This document shows positions 36,260 through 49,198 of a stretch of 64,000 nt of DNA, piece by piece. The translations under genes were made by a program, and so were the position numbers. The stretch's first letter is position 1; each line of letters starts with the position of its first letter. The DNA lies in assembly GCF_002878395.1 (NCBI RefSeq), contig NC_061117.1, positions 222,398,295 through 222,462,294 of the forward strand. Direction: 5' to 3'. The notes under the pieces were generated by a model that saw only the letters and a program-made list of their open reading frames with translations, had not been told where the DNA came from and made no database searches. Source of the stretch: Capsicum annuum. Taxonomy: Eukaryota > Streptophyta > Magnoliopsida > Solanales > Solanaceae.

Positions 36260-39200
36260 TGATGAAGTAAAAATTTATATATCAAAATATTGTGGGTAAT
36301 ATTTTTGTCAAAATGCCTACTTAAATTGTGGAGGTGATAATTTTCACATTTTGACTTTTACACTTTGTTCAAAAGTCAACGATGGGTCCACGCGGGGTGG
36401 CGCGCGTGCGGATACATTGGGGCCCGCACTGTAGACCTAAGAGTCAGAGCCTGAAAGCGACGCTAAACATTCTTCTTCTAATCATTTCAATCACGACTCT
36501 TTCATTTTTTCTGAGTTAACTTTATTCATTTTTAAAATTAAATTATTAATATTTTAAAATTAAAATTTAAATATTCTAGAATTATATAAATAATATTATA
36601 ATTTATAATATTTTTATTTTAATAAATTTATATTGCTTAACTATAAGAAAACAAAATTATATAAATAAACAAATTAATAAAACACCACCTTACTTCATCC
36701 CACACGTATTTCTTACAAGAATTACAGTCCTACTCACGTAGGCAAATTCAAAAATTGAAAATATGGACTGTAACTATATTTAATGTAGACATTTTTTTTC
36801 TTCAAATAACATAGACATATCATTCACTACTAAATTTGAGGTAAATCTCTTTGAAAACTAAGGAAAAAATAACTAAAAGATAAACTCCGCTGTAACTAGA
36901 ATTTCAAAAATAAAAAATAAAAAATAAAAAAAATTGAGAAAGTTGCTAAGATGGAATCGAATCAAAGTGAACTAAGTAATTGTCCACATGTGCACTCCAA
37001 ATTAAATCATGGAACCAACTTAAATTATTTTTTGTTAGGGTGTCAATACAAAAATAAATATGCTATTTAAGATATATATACATATAATACATTTTTTCTG
37101 AGATGCCTACTTATATTAGTAGTTTTTTTTTTCTTATTTGCAAGTACATGCATATATTAGATGAATGTTTATACTGAAACCTAACTTTTTTTAATGACTG
37201 ACCTCTAGTTTAATTGAATCAAACTTGGTGTATATATTTTGCTTACTTTTCATGGAACTTTAAAATCATTAATTTTAATTTTGAAATAATTAATCAATCA
37301 GCTCCAAATTCTTCCTAACTAGACAAAATTCCGACTGATTAATCGAACTATAATTTGTTAATTCTATTCATGTAGCTAAATACCATATATGTTTATAACT
37401 ACAATAACCTTCACTATATGATATGGATGATGTTTACTATTGTAATAATTATTATAATTACCAAGTTTATCATAAAACAAAATAATCTCATCCTATTTAA
37501 AGCATGGGTGGAATCATAATCACTTTGGAGCATACTAGGTTCTTTAATGATCCTTGGCGGTAAATTAATTAAATTTCTGAAGTCATGAGCATATACTATG
37601 TCACAACATCAATTGGTTTTGGTTTATTACTAATCATAGACATTTATAGCAAATAGATGAAGGTAATGATTCTTAATTTTTGTCTTATTTTATTAGTGTT
37701 CTGGTGAAGAGGCAACTATCAACAGACATAACTATGTGGGCAGACTAATAGAATGTCTAGAAAAAAAGATAATGGAGTAATCTGTCTTAATTTATCTGAC
37801 ATTTTACACTTTTTGAGATACAAATTTTTTAATTTTACCATAACAAATTTAGGTATTTAAAAATTTCGTAAAAAATACTAGTATAATTTACAATAGTTAA
37901 TAATTTAAAATATAAAAAAAAAACATATGAAAAGATTTATTATAAAAAAATAATTTATTTGACTCTCAAAATCTGAACATCATCTCAAAACAAAATTGGA
38001 GTAGTCTTCTGTTCTTTGGATAGACAAATCATAATTGCAAAAGAGGCATAATTAAATAAGAATTTGAGTAATATACATTATTAGTGTAAATAATTACGAT
38101 ATCATCGAAATAGGTAATACATCTTACTTTCAAGATTTTAAAATTATAAATAACCTTCAAATTTTAAATTCTTTTGGTTGTTCCTACATGAAAATAAAGG
38201 GTGTAGTAGGAGTTAAATTAAAGCAGGAATTTCACATTTGAAAATTATTTTAAATCCTCTAACAGTATATTATGAAGGAAATGGGGTACAATAATAAATC
38301 ATGATGGTAAAAGATTTACTAATACCATTCATCATTATTTATTTTGGATATCATTACTAAAATTCCTTTATATTTCGGCTGTCGGAAGTTATGTAGAAAT
38401 AGAATAACCGCCGTAATTACATATACCATATAATTATTTTTTGGAGCTACCATACTACTTAAAGTATATATATTATCTAAAGATAAAGTATATACACATG
38501 ATTGTATATATAAAGCATTTAGGAAATACATATAATTGTACTTAGCTAGGGAGTAGTCTTTTCGATTCGTTCATCTTTATTAATCTAATATATTAAAAGT
38601 AGTTATTCAACTTTACTAGTTCAATGTAAAAATTTGAGATATACTTTATTATTTTATATTTATTTATTCTTATTATTAAAATATTATATTTAATATTTTC
38701 CTACGTGTAGATGACATAATTAATAGAGGTGATATATAGCTGAATTATTCTTTTAATTTATTATTTTTTAAAGTGTGTGTTTTACAACTTATACACAATA
38801 TGTTTATAGATGCCCTTATTGGGTGTACTGATTTTTATTGTCAACAATAATATTTATATTTGTTATCAAAAGAAAATGTCTGTATAGACATGTAATGAAT
38901 TTTGAAGTATTATTCTGCATCTCTCTCATCAAATGCTCGTACATCAGAAATACTCTATGTGAGGTTGATTAAAGTTGATAATTTTGATCAATATTTTCTT
39001 TAATTTTGTATATGATTGTGAAATGAACGTGATACATAACATTTCGTGTAAAGGCAAATATAATGAATGAAATACTTTACTTTACTTGCTGCTATACTTA
39101 TACACACTGCAAAGAGAAAAAAAAAACAATTAAAAACTAGAGAGAATAATGATGTATTGATGATGTAAATATGAGGTGTGAAAGAAGACAAAGCAAGTGG

Positions 39201-40235
39201 AAAGGCCAGTGAGATATTGGATATTGTATATGTATATTATTATTAATTCTAGAGGGTCAACAACATGAAGTGATGGTCTCTCCTCAATCTTCATCCTCAT
39301 GTTTTTTTATATATATATCTAAATAAACAAGAAAAATGTATTTGTCAGGTGTGAACAAGTGAAAGTGACCTTTTATTTCTTTTAAAACAAGAAGTAATAA
39401 GAAAATAAGGAACGAATTTCGTAGAACATGGGGGGTCCAAGTGGAAGTAGTCACATCCGATACAAAAGGAAAGCAATTTGAAACGTTACATTATATTAAT
39501 GGTAGATGTATTAGGCCAACTCATGGGAGACATGAACCTTGATAAGAAGATGTGGAGGGTATGAATTAGGATAGAGGGCTATTAAGTAGGAATACGTTCG
39601 TAATAGTAGGAAAGCGTATGTTATTTGTATTGATGCATGTGGTGTCTTGTAGCCTCTTGTTCATGGTATTGTGATGATGTCTATGATTTCGTATAGCAAG
39701 CTTATAATATTACTTTGTGGGTGTCTTATTTTCTTTATTATCTAGCGGTGTGTCACCCCTTATTTGTTGTGTGCTTTTATACTTTTTTTGTTATATTTGC
39801 TATCTGTCCTGAGTGTTGGATTCAAAATCGATAGGGCGTCATGCGGAAGCTATTAGTTGCAAATTATGAGACGATAAATAAGATGACAACGAAAAACAAT
39901 ACTAAATACATAATTTTATTATATGATTTGGCCAATTAGACTACATATAAAACCTAATATTAAAAAAACATAAAACTAATAAGGGAGAAAATCTCCCCCT
40001 AAACAAAAATTCTTTAAAGACTACATTGTAGATGCTATTATGTTATGGTATGAGAAGGGGGTCTTCTATTTATAGATGGCCAAAACCTTTCCTCCAAGAA
40101 AGAGGTTAACCAAATATGAAAAAAAATTATATTTTTTTCTTTCAGGAAAAGTAAAAGTAATTATGGTAATTTTTATTTTCCTTCTAAGAAAAAATAAAAC
40201 TTAAATATAGTAAGAAAATCAGGGCAAAAACCCTA
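36260..40235. other. intergenic, AT-rich
   Basis: Nearly 4 kb with no supported gene. A short GC-richer stretch (36380-36470) interrupts very AT-rich DNA. No complete mobile element could be delimited. Confidence 0.5.
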
Positions 40236-40242
40236 ACACTGA

Positions 40243-40368
40243 GCCGGGGATTTATCGAAAACAACCTCTCTACTTCATCTAAGGTAATTAATAGTATGGA
40301 CTGTATACACTCTACCCTTCCCATACCTCACTTTGTGAGAATATATTGAAGTTGTTGTTGTATTATCT
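40243..40368 (+). mobile_element. TS-type SINE 3' part
   Basis: GAGCCGGGGATTTATCGAAAAC, ACCTCTCTACTTCATC, GGACTGTATACACTCTACC and a GTTGTTGTTG end match the copy at 32525. Confidence 0.6.
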
Positions 40369-40984
40369 TATGATTTTATGTTACGGATCACAGATTGTAG
40401 TCATAGAATTAGTCATTGATACTTGCATAAATATTTAATAGAGTGATTTATTTCCACAAAAACTTTACAAGAATGTAGGATGCTTATTATACGCTGAATT
40501 GTCTTTTATGTATTTTCAATTAGCTACACATGTGATGTTGGCAAGAGAAAAAAATACACATTGAATCAACTAATTCAAAAATATTAGTGTGATTGATCTT
40601 ATAATATATAAATGTACGTAATTTATTTTGTTTATATCCGTATAAATACATAGTTTGAACTAAGCACAACTTTTACATCGAACTCATGAAAGAGCCAATT
40701 GCGTACTAGTAAATTAAGCTATGTACTCAAATTAAAATTCAACTATACATTTATTTATTTATTTATTTTCTATATGTGTGATCGTGAGTCATGATGACAA
40801 TACTTTTATTTATTCATTTTCATATACACAAGTCGAGTATCAAATATGATAAGTATAGTATTATTGTCTACCTCAGGTGAAAAGTAACAGGTGCAAAATA
40901 GAAATACACGTACACTTACCCACAAAAGTATACCAGTAATATGTTCAGTATATATTATATAGCTTTTTTTTTTTTTGTTTTGGT

Positions 40985-41130
40985 TTTCGAATGGTGTCTG
41001 ATATCCGTTGTGGTATTTGACTAATCGTTGTTCGCGAGGGAGTTCTCATATTGAGAGGTAAAGTGCTCTCTATCAATAATGATTTCATACTCAAAGCTCG
41101 AATTTCAGACCTATCATTAAGGGTGGAGAA
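40985..41130 (-). mobile_element. tRNA-derived SINE copy
   Basis: On the minus strand, GAAATTCGAGCTTTGAGTATG and ATAGAGAGCACTTTACC correspond to the B-box and body of the copy at 24378. Diverged. Confidence 0.5.
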
Positions 41131-41139
41131 GTATTACAA

Positions 41140-42640
41140 TTTTTGATAATCTATATAGCATTATATACCATCATGAAACTCCCATATTCAAATAGTAATA
41201 ATTTCAAAACTTTAATTTTACATGATTTTAGCAGAATTGCACCTACCTACCATGCGTGTTTCAGACTACTGTTTTTCTATTATCATTTGACTTTTTACTG
41301 CTTTAATTTGCTTTTATTCTGGTGATTTAATTAATGCATCAATGCTACATACATGTTAAATAGAAATCTACAAACTAAATAATTGCATAAATAGGTGAAC
41401 AAGTAACATTAGTGGGAGTTAAAACATGATTTGTTGGTGGCCGGTAAAAATTTATCCACGCTCGAAATGTATACCAAATCAATAATAACATAACAAATAT
41501 TGAATTTTTAAAGTATGATTCAGTAACATACATAATCAAACTTTGATACGATACATTCAATTTGATTTGATTATTCAATTTTCAGTCATTTATGTCTATC
41601 CCTACATGACATTGTGGGAGTTAACACATATTTTATTGGTGGTAAAAACTCTGGGCACCCTGAGCGTATACCAAAGTCAATAATAACATGATATGTGTCT
41701 TTTGCATATTTTTTGTTACTTAAATATGACTAGTTAATGTCCATTTCCATCTCCTTGTTAACCAAGGTGAACTATATTAATTTGAAGTAAATATTGAGTA
41801 TAATCGAGGGATAAAATTTGATCTTTCGTGGTAGATGGACTTCAATAAGTAGAAAAAAAAAATCGTGAATTTGTAACATGAACCATTCAAGGCACTCGAA
41901 TAAAAATTTATCAGGAAGTATCAAATATTTACATTAAATCAATGAATGTAAGCGTAAGACACATGTCATATATATACACATCTATCATATAGTTAGGTTC
42001 TATGCATTTTTATCTTGATTTGTTAACTCCTAAATTTACTTATTTAGTTAGGTGTAAACACTCGTGTGAGTAAGTATTTACCATGCAACTTGTGAGTAAC
42101 CTTACAATATATTTTTTTTTTTTAAAAAAAGAACAGCATTATTTAGTTAATTAAAGTTTATTAATGGTGAAGCTTTGTCCTATAGCTTAACATCTATAGT
42201 CTGAAATTAATTGTAAAATTTATATAAAATGCTATACAAATCAGATTATATAATAATGTCAAATTAAAAATAAAGAAGTAGTATAGTCCCATCAATTAAA
42301 TCTTTGTATATTTGACATATTATTGACCATATCAACTTACTTTATGAGCAATGGCCTCAAATGCACCCCCAAAAGATATTTATTTCGAAAAAGAAATTTT
42401 GTTTTTGATATTGACATTCTTTTGACTCACGATTTCAATGCCTTGTACGACTGTCTCTCCATTTAATTTTTAATTTTTAATAGTTTGACTTTTAAATCTA
42501 CTAAATGACTTATTTGAATTTGCCAAGTTAAAAGGAAGTCCACTATTTTTCTCAACCGTTGATAAGTAACTTCAAATGTGAACATATAAAAATATCATTT
42601 TGACTAAAAGGACATATCTAACCTATCGATATAAATTAGG
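41140..42640. other. intergenic, AT-rich
   Basis: No gene is recognised. Around 41405-41475 and 41617-41680 there are two similar stretches (GTGGGAGTTAAAACAT and GTGGGAGTTAACACAT, each followed by TTGGTGG and TATACCAAA), a diverged local duplication. Confidence 0.45.
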
Positions 42641-42644
42641 GTGG

Positions 42645-42800
42645 AATGGTTGGGGTCGTTCTCCCACTTTTAATAAGAGATTTTAAGTTTGAGCTTTCGT
42701 AAATTAAAAAAATTCTATTAAAAGCGTCACCCTTACAATTAGGCCATGCAATATATAAAATCAAATTTAATCAGATCTTAATGTGTATATCGAACATTAT
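42645..42800 (+). mobile_element. tRNA-derived SINE copy
   Basis: TGGAATGGTTGGGGTCG, AGTTTGAGCTTTCG, then AAATTCTATTAAAAGCGTC match the copy at 24378 with many changes. Confidence 0.5.
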
Positions 42801-43012
42801 ATATAAAAACAAAAGAATATATTTTATATGATCAGGTGGGTTGACATTTGTAATATTTGACTATATATTGGTGTTTTATCAACATTATTCTGGTCCTACT
42901 TTAATCATATATTTCTATTTAAAATAAAATATCTCACATGTCAAGGTTGACTTGAAATTTTTAGTTTTATCCGCCATGTTTAGTGTATGTGGAAGTAAAA
43001 TAGTAAAATGGG

Positions 43013-43268
43013 CAGTGGCGGGTCCAGCTTTTTTAGGTTGTGGATGCTCAAAAAAAATTTACTAAACAATGTACTATAGGGATTTGATCTCAGGATGAGA
43101 GACATGAAAGTTATGTCTAAAGCCAGAGTACCAACCATGCTTTTGTTCTCTGGGTACTTTTGTATATATTTTATCATTTTTTCACTGTTTCTTATATAAT
43201 TATACCTCTTCTACGTCGAGTTTAGTGGGTGCTTGAGCACCCGAAAATTGCACGTCGGTCCGCCCATG
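43013..43268. mobile_element. hAT-type MITE with exact 8-bp target duplication
   Basis: AAAATGGG occurs at 43005-43012 and again at 43269-43276. Between them lie 256 bp starting CAGTGGCGGGTCC and ending GGTCCGCCCATG, imperfect inverted ends. The 8-bp duplication points to the hAT superfamily. No transposase frame. Confidence 0.8.
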
Positions 43269-43352
43269 AAAATGGGTGATACATGGTTTTTCTTTCCATT
43301 CTATTTTATATGATACTATTTTTATTGATCTAATGCAAAATTGAATTACTCC

Positions 43353-43903
43353 TGTCACACCCCTTTTTTCTCGAAGGTCGAGTAGAAGGGTTTTTTCAAC
43401 TAAAGTGACGATATTGAATAAGAATTATTTTAATTATAAATTCGTCACTTGGAATTGAGTTGAGGTGCTTCAAGTCACCTTTTTCAATCCCTATTCAAAA
43501 GAAAATGACTCTTTATAGGTCTACGAAAATAGAAGACCGAGTAAGAAATTTTATTGATCGAGGGGAAGGTGTGAGGCACCCCTCGAGTCCCGTGGTTTTG
43601 GCACGGTCGCTTTTATTGACTTATCTTTACTTAAACTATTTTGATAAATTATGTTAAAGCTTAAAATTGCTCATTTTCAATATCTAAAATCTGTCTAAAA
43701 TTCTCGTATTAACTTAGTGAAAAAATAAATTTTAGAAAAATATTAATATTATTTTTATTATTATTATTATTATTATTATTTATTTTCAACCAAAACTTAT
43801 CAAAAATAAAATAAAAGCTAAGATAAATATTGGATAAGTATAAAAATATTTAATGTCGAAAAATATATTAAATTCGGGAAGGATAAAAAATCACGCGTCT
43901 ACA
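43353..43903 (-). repeat. shortened solo LTR of the Tat/Ogre-like family
   Basis: On the minus strand it starts TGTAGACGCGTGATTTTT and ends GGGTGTGACA. It holds the conserved block with GGGGAAGGTGTGAGGCAC (about 43560-43612). It is flanked by ACTCC at 43348-43352 and 43904-43908, the 5-bp target duplication of LTR elements. At 551 bp it lacks the promoter and GC-rich parts of the other LTRs. It is a solo LTR with an internal deletion. Confidence 0.85.
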
Positions 43904-43908
43904 ACTCC

Positions 43909-45050
43909 TATAGGTAGTTTATAATTTTATATAACATAAAAGGGAAAATTACATGCTTAGTTAACTAAGCCCTTTAATTATCTTTTGTAGTGGTAGTTTT
44001 TTTTTTAAAAAAAATACATATTATAGTGATAGTTTAGAGGTTTTGTAGCAGATACACATGAACACCTTATTATATATCCATGCGGATATAATTATACAGA
44101 GATATTTTATATGTAGATACACTTATTATGCTCGTGCATACGGTGTTTCACTATTGTCATGCATGCATATTGTGTATTCCGCTACATATATATTGTATAT
44201 GCACGTGCATAAATATTGTATTTTACAATAGTTATATGTGTGGATAGATCAGTAGATTTTCACCCATATTCTACGGGTGAATACAATAAATCTCATTACT
44301 TTTTGAAATCGAATATGGCTATATTTTAAAATTAAGCAAAATGTCACTATTTTTAGAGAATTTGATACAAGTTGAAATACAAGTGTGGTTGAGAGGCTTA
44401 CCTCATTGTTGCATCATCATAACACACATTTATTCGAATCCCTTTCCAAAAGTAGATTTTAAAAAATACGTAAAGTTGTGAGTCTTCTATTTTATAATTG
44501 ACAAATTAACTATGATATGTTTTTCTTTTGATATATAAGTATGTACAATGCAACTTTCTATAAATCATGATGAAAGTTTATCACAACTTTCTACATTTGT
44601 CATGATTGATTTCAAGGCCATTATATTCAAGAGACTTTGTTCAAAATTAGTCCAAAATTCTTCTAGCAACTAGAGAAACCCTATGACGGTAAAAGATACA
44701 ATTGATTTGGAAAATATGAAAGTCAATCACTAATTAATGAAAAAAAAAAACTTAAATAAAGACAAGATTCAATATGAATTAAGCATGAATTCAAAAGAAA
44801 CAAACAAAAACAGGTGAGAATTATTGTTGAAAATTGAATTTGAATTTGGAAACAAAATGTAGTCAACTCACTTATTATTATGGATAATGATACTATTTTC
44901 TCAAAATTACTTACCAAGTGATATCCTATAAATATAAGTAAATTTCAAATTAGCTTCCACAATATTTTTAGTAGTTACAAACTTCAAACATATAATTATA
45001 TAGACCTATCTTCTGAACTTAAGCTTGAATTTCTAAACTTCACACATTTT
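43909..45050. other. intergenic, AT-rich
   Basis: No gene is seen. A possible diverged SINE head lies near 44385-44460 (GTGTGGTTGAGAGGCTTACC, TTCGAATCCC). Confidence 0.4.
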
Positions 45051-45052
45051 TG

Positions 45053-45175
45053 TTTGAGTCGGGGCCTATTGAAAACAGTTTCTCTACTTTATTATGAGGT
45101 AGTTGTATGTACATGTACTGTGTACAGTAATCCTCTTCCATCCTCACTTTGTGAAAATATACTGCTTATGTTGTT
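45053..45175 (+). mobile_element. TS-type SINE 3' part
   Basis: GAGTCGGGGCCTATTGAAAAC, AGTTTCTCTACTT, TACTGTGTACAGTAATCC and a TTGTTG end match the copies at 32525 and 40243. Diverged. Confidence 0.55.
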
Positions 45176-45179
45176 GTAC

Positions 45180-46819
45180 ACATTCATACGTTTCTGTTCG
45201 AATTGAAACCAACTTACATAGGAGGACGGAAACTGGCTGCCAATTAAAATTTTCCCCTCAAAAAATGTCATATGATGCCAATATAAAATGTTAAACTTGC
45301 ATATATATATATATATATATATATAATTTTTACTAAATTATATATATAACAAAGAATTTCATATTTTATAATTTTTGAATACATAATTAGCATTCGGATA
45401 CATAATTTTAAAGTTAAGATACATAATTTTAAACTTAAGAATGTAACAGTTAATTACTCTAATTTTACTCGAACTCATAGTTAGCATCCAGATGCATAAT
45501 TTTGAAGCTGAGATACATAATTTTGATTATTGAGATACATCCACTTCTGAAACTATTTAATCGAGATACGTAATAAATTAACTAGACCAAAGGAAAATAC
45601 ATAATTAAAATTATGTATCCGAAAAATTATAAATTTATAGATGTATCTGGCTATTTTAAGGGGAAAAAAAGGTTTTAGGTAACTAATAAAAAGGGTAGGA
45701 ATATTATGTAGTTTAGTAAAAATAAGTTATAATAGAATTATATATATAGGCTGATCCAAATGAATTGATCTCTGCATCTCTTATCAGTGGCGGAAACAAA
45801 ACTTTTATTAAGGAAGTTCAAAAATATAAAAAAATAAATACAAAAAAAACTAAGAAGACTCAACATTCAATGTGAGTCCACCGGCATGAAGTAGTGTATA
45901 TCAGCTACATCATAAATGAGCCCATCCTAGATATAAAGTTTTGCCTTTTGGTTTAGTTTAGGAGTAAATTTACTAGATGATCACCATGTTTCAAAAATTA
46001 TCTATAAATATTATTTTTGTTTCATTTATAATAAGACTATCATGCAACTTTTTCTATTTTCCTTAAAATATACTTAACGTCTCAAAAATCTTCTCTATCC
46101 TACTTGAAATGCAATGTCATTAAAATTTCTTTCTTTTTTAGATAAATAGATCTATTTAACTTATTTAACTAAAGTTTTAGCCTAATTCTTTCTTTAAAAA
46201 AAATTACACATGATATATTAATCATTGAAGATTAATTTAATTACACAGAAACTAGAATTATTTTATCTGATATGTACTTTTCAAAGTTTTTTTTATTTAC
46301 TTATTTATTTCAACACTTAATAATATTTAAAACTCAACTACTTATAAAAAATGGTACTCATTTATTTTTTTGTTGTTATTTCTTTTATATATTAAAGATT
46401 CTCAAAATGTAAAAAGAAACAAATAGACGGATTTATATTTTAGAAACTAAATTTTTTATTTATATGAGAATAAAAGAATAAAATCCACTTTTTTGAATTA
46501 TATAAAAGAATATTTGGATTAATATATTCCAAAGATATTATATTACCTACAAATATAGAGTAATAGAGAATAAAAAAATATAATTTGTTATTTAAAAACA
46601 TTGATGGCAAATCTACGGTATTTTTTGTTGCCAAACAAAATTCAATAAGAAAATTTTAATATGTATTATTACCTGAAAAGTTTAATTTGGACATAGATTA
46701 CTTGCAAATTATTATGCAAGATAATTTTTGATAAATATATAGTGAAAATAAGATTTTTTTTTCTTGCAAATTTTTTACAAGTAATTGTCCATAAATAAAA
46801 CAAGTAAATCCGTAAGAAA

Positions 46820-46824
<5 letters not shown>
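45180..46824. other. intergenic, AT-rich
   Basis: No gene is seen. At 45370-45660 the words GATACATAATTTT and ATACATAATT recur irregularly. At 45785-45910 a hAT-MITE-like end (CAGTGGCGGAAACAAAAC) is visible. Confidence 0.45.

Positions 46825-46862
<38 letters not shown>
46825..46862. repeat. (TA)n microsatellite
   Basis: An uninterrupted TA run about 65 bases before the 5' LTR of the plus-strand element. Confidence 0.9.
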
Positions 46863-46864
<2 letters not shown>

Positions 46865-46928
46865 AAAAAATAACTTTCTACTTCTGCTTCTGCTTATTTT
46901 GAGAAGCAGAATTTTTTTGCTTCTTCCC

Positions 46929-49188
46929 TGTAGACACGTGATTTCGTCCTCTTAAAGTTCAATTTTTATTCACTTTTACCCATTTTATGTTATCCTACCG
47001 TGTACCCTCACTCGTGTGATAATCCCTCCACAAAATGACAAAAAATAACAATCCCCTAACTAATTTTGTCTTACTAGCAACCTACCCAAACAAAAATAGA
47101 CACCTAACCCTTATCCCTCCAATTAAAAAACAACACCTACCTACCCTGTCCTAACAACTCATCCAATCAAAAACCACATCACACCCTACCCCCTTCCCCA
47201 CGTGACCCCACCTACCTCACCACTACCCCACCCCCACCTCATATATACACACACAAAGGGATATATTCAGGGGATATTTTTTTTTCATTTAGGAAAAGAG
47301 CTTAGGATTCCATTAATCAAAAAAAAGGGGTAGGATGTTTTTTTTCTTTCTTCCTCACGATTCACAGATTACACAGAGTAGATCCTCCATTTTCTTGCAC
47401 AAAAATTCATTCAAACTCACACTAAGCTACATACGCACAACATTTTTGAATCCCCATTTTCGGGCCTTTGACAGAACCTCAGCATACAAAAAAAATAAAA
47501 AGAACACGCGTACACTAATGTTGATGCACAACAATCAGTAGCAAGAATAGAGGGAAATTGAGGTAAGAGGTTGTTGAGGACTTCATCTTTCTTCTCCTTT
47601 TCTACTGCTGCGCACACATATAGAGGGCAGAGAGCTGTGAGAGAGTGATAGAGAGCTCCGAGAGAGTGATAGAAAGCTGCGAGAGAGGGAGAGATGGTGA
47701 GAAAAGAGCGAAAATCGATCAAAGGAAAGAAACGGGCACTGGTTTGACCATTTCCGGTGAGTCTCTCGTTGGAGAATCATCAAAATCGAGCTAGAAAGCT
47801 CCGGTGATTGTTGTTGCGGCGAAACCCGTAGGAAAACAGTCATGTCAACCTGGTTCCAGATCCAAGACAAACAGCCACCTTCATCTACTCCGGCGAGATT
47901 TGGTTAACTCCGGTGAAATCTACCGGAAAACGGTACCATCAGCTCGATTTCGATCTAAAAATCACGTTTCTTAGTGGTACGAATTGGGTTTTAAGTGTCT
48001 GTCTGCTCCTTTGTGATTTTTTTTTGAGTTCGAATTGGATTTTGGGTATTGCTTTGGACTGGTTTTTAACTGATTTAAAGAGTCGAGATTTCGGTACTCG
48101 TCGAGGTTATTGTACGCGGATTCTATCGAATTTAATCGGAATAATGCATCAATTTTGAAAGAGACATTGAGGTCCAATTCTATCTTCTCTCTCTTTAATT
48201 TTTACGTGAATGTGAATGATTTGTTGTTTGATGTGTTTTGAATCATTGTTGTGTGTTGGTTGATGTTGGTTGATGTTGGTTTTGGATTTTGAAAAAATGA
48301 TTTGATAATTGAAGCGTGTGTTAATCATTGGTTGATCACAAATTTGGAACGAATTAAAAATTGATAAAAAGGGTGAATATAGATCGATTTAGCTTTATTG
48401 TTGTTTTTGTTTAATTCGGAATAAGTATCATGTTTTGGCATGAGGATCGGTAAGCAAATCGTAGGATTTGAGTAGGTAAAGTTTAAGACTCTTGGTGATT
48501 TGTTGAATGTATGAATATTTGGTGGTTGTTTCTTTCTATTTTACCACACAAGATTGAGAAATGTATTCATTTTATCGGGGAATGCCCCGAGATCTTATGT
48601 ACTTATTCACCGGGGAATGCCCCGACGTATAATGTTGGCGGAAAATGATCGTGATGAAGGCCCGCGGTATCGGGCAAGACATTGGGCCCGCGGCATCGGG
48701 TAAGACATTATAGTTTAGTCTAGATTTAGTTTAGAATAGGATTTATATTTTCGTATTTTTTTATTTTTTGGACTGTATAATTGGACTGGAGTTTACATTT
48801 TGGATTGTTTTGTTTTTGTTTGATTATTTTGCATGCTTTTTGTGTGGTTTATACATTTCTTAATGTCAATCTAGCCAATACGCTCTGCCAAGCGACGTGG
48901 TCAAACCACGGGATCAAGGGGTGCCTAACACCTTCCCCTCGATCAGCAGAATTCCTTAGCCGGAATCTCTCTTCGCAAACCAGTATTAAACAGTCAAAAC
49001 CATTTTGAAAAAGGATATCCATGGGTGACTCGGCGCACCCGATTTATGTCGGGTGGCGACTTTGAATTTTGATTGTTAAAAAATAATCCTTTTTCGAAAC
49101 AAATTTTCATCTTTTGTCACTTTAATAATTAAAACCCTTTCGAACTAAAAATATAAATCTTTTGGAGTACATAAAAAGGGGTGTGACA
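46929..49188 (+). repeat. LTR-A, outer 5' LTR
   Basis: 2260 bp, starting TGTAGACACGTGATTTCG and ending GTGTGACA. It has a TATA-like ATATATA at 47241, a GC-rich stretch with purine-rich repeats (47600-47930), and near the 3' end the block with ATCAAGGGGTGCCTAACACC and the CCCCGA-rich words also found in LTR-B. Its start is nearly identical to the LTR at 63178, so these two form the original LTR pair. Confidence 0.88.
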
Positions 49189-49192
49189 GCTC

Positions 49193-49198
49193 TGGCGA
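49193..49198 (+). other. six-base primer-site remnant at the LTR-A/LTR-B junction
   Basis: LTR-A is followed by GCTC and then TGGCGA, the first six bases of the tRNA-Arg primer site. TGTAGACAAC, the start of LTR-B, follows at once. The same TGGCGA begins the full primer site after LTR-B. Confidence 0.75.

Noticed and set aside
37760..38005. Possible Stowaway MITE between two GGAGTA sites
   Set aside because: Both ends have GGAGTA in the same orientation, so they are not inverted repeats.
47417..47870. Minus-strand Ser/Leu-rich frames in LTR-A, also present at 63728-63973
   Set aside because: They are antisense to the purine-rich GAGAGA stretch of the LTR, which produces Ser/Leu repeats by composition; their conservation follows from LTR identity.
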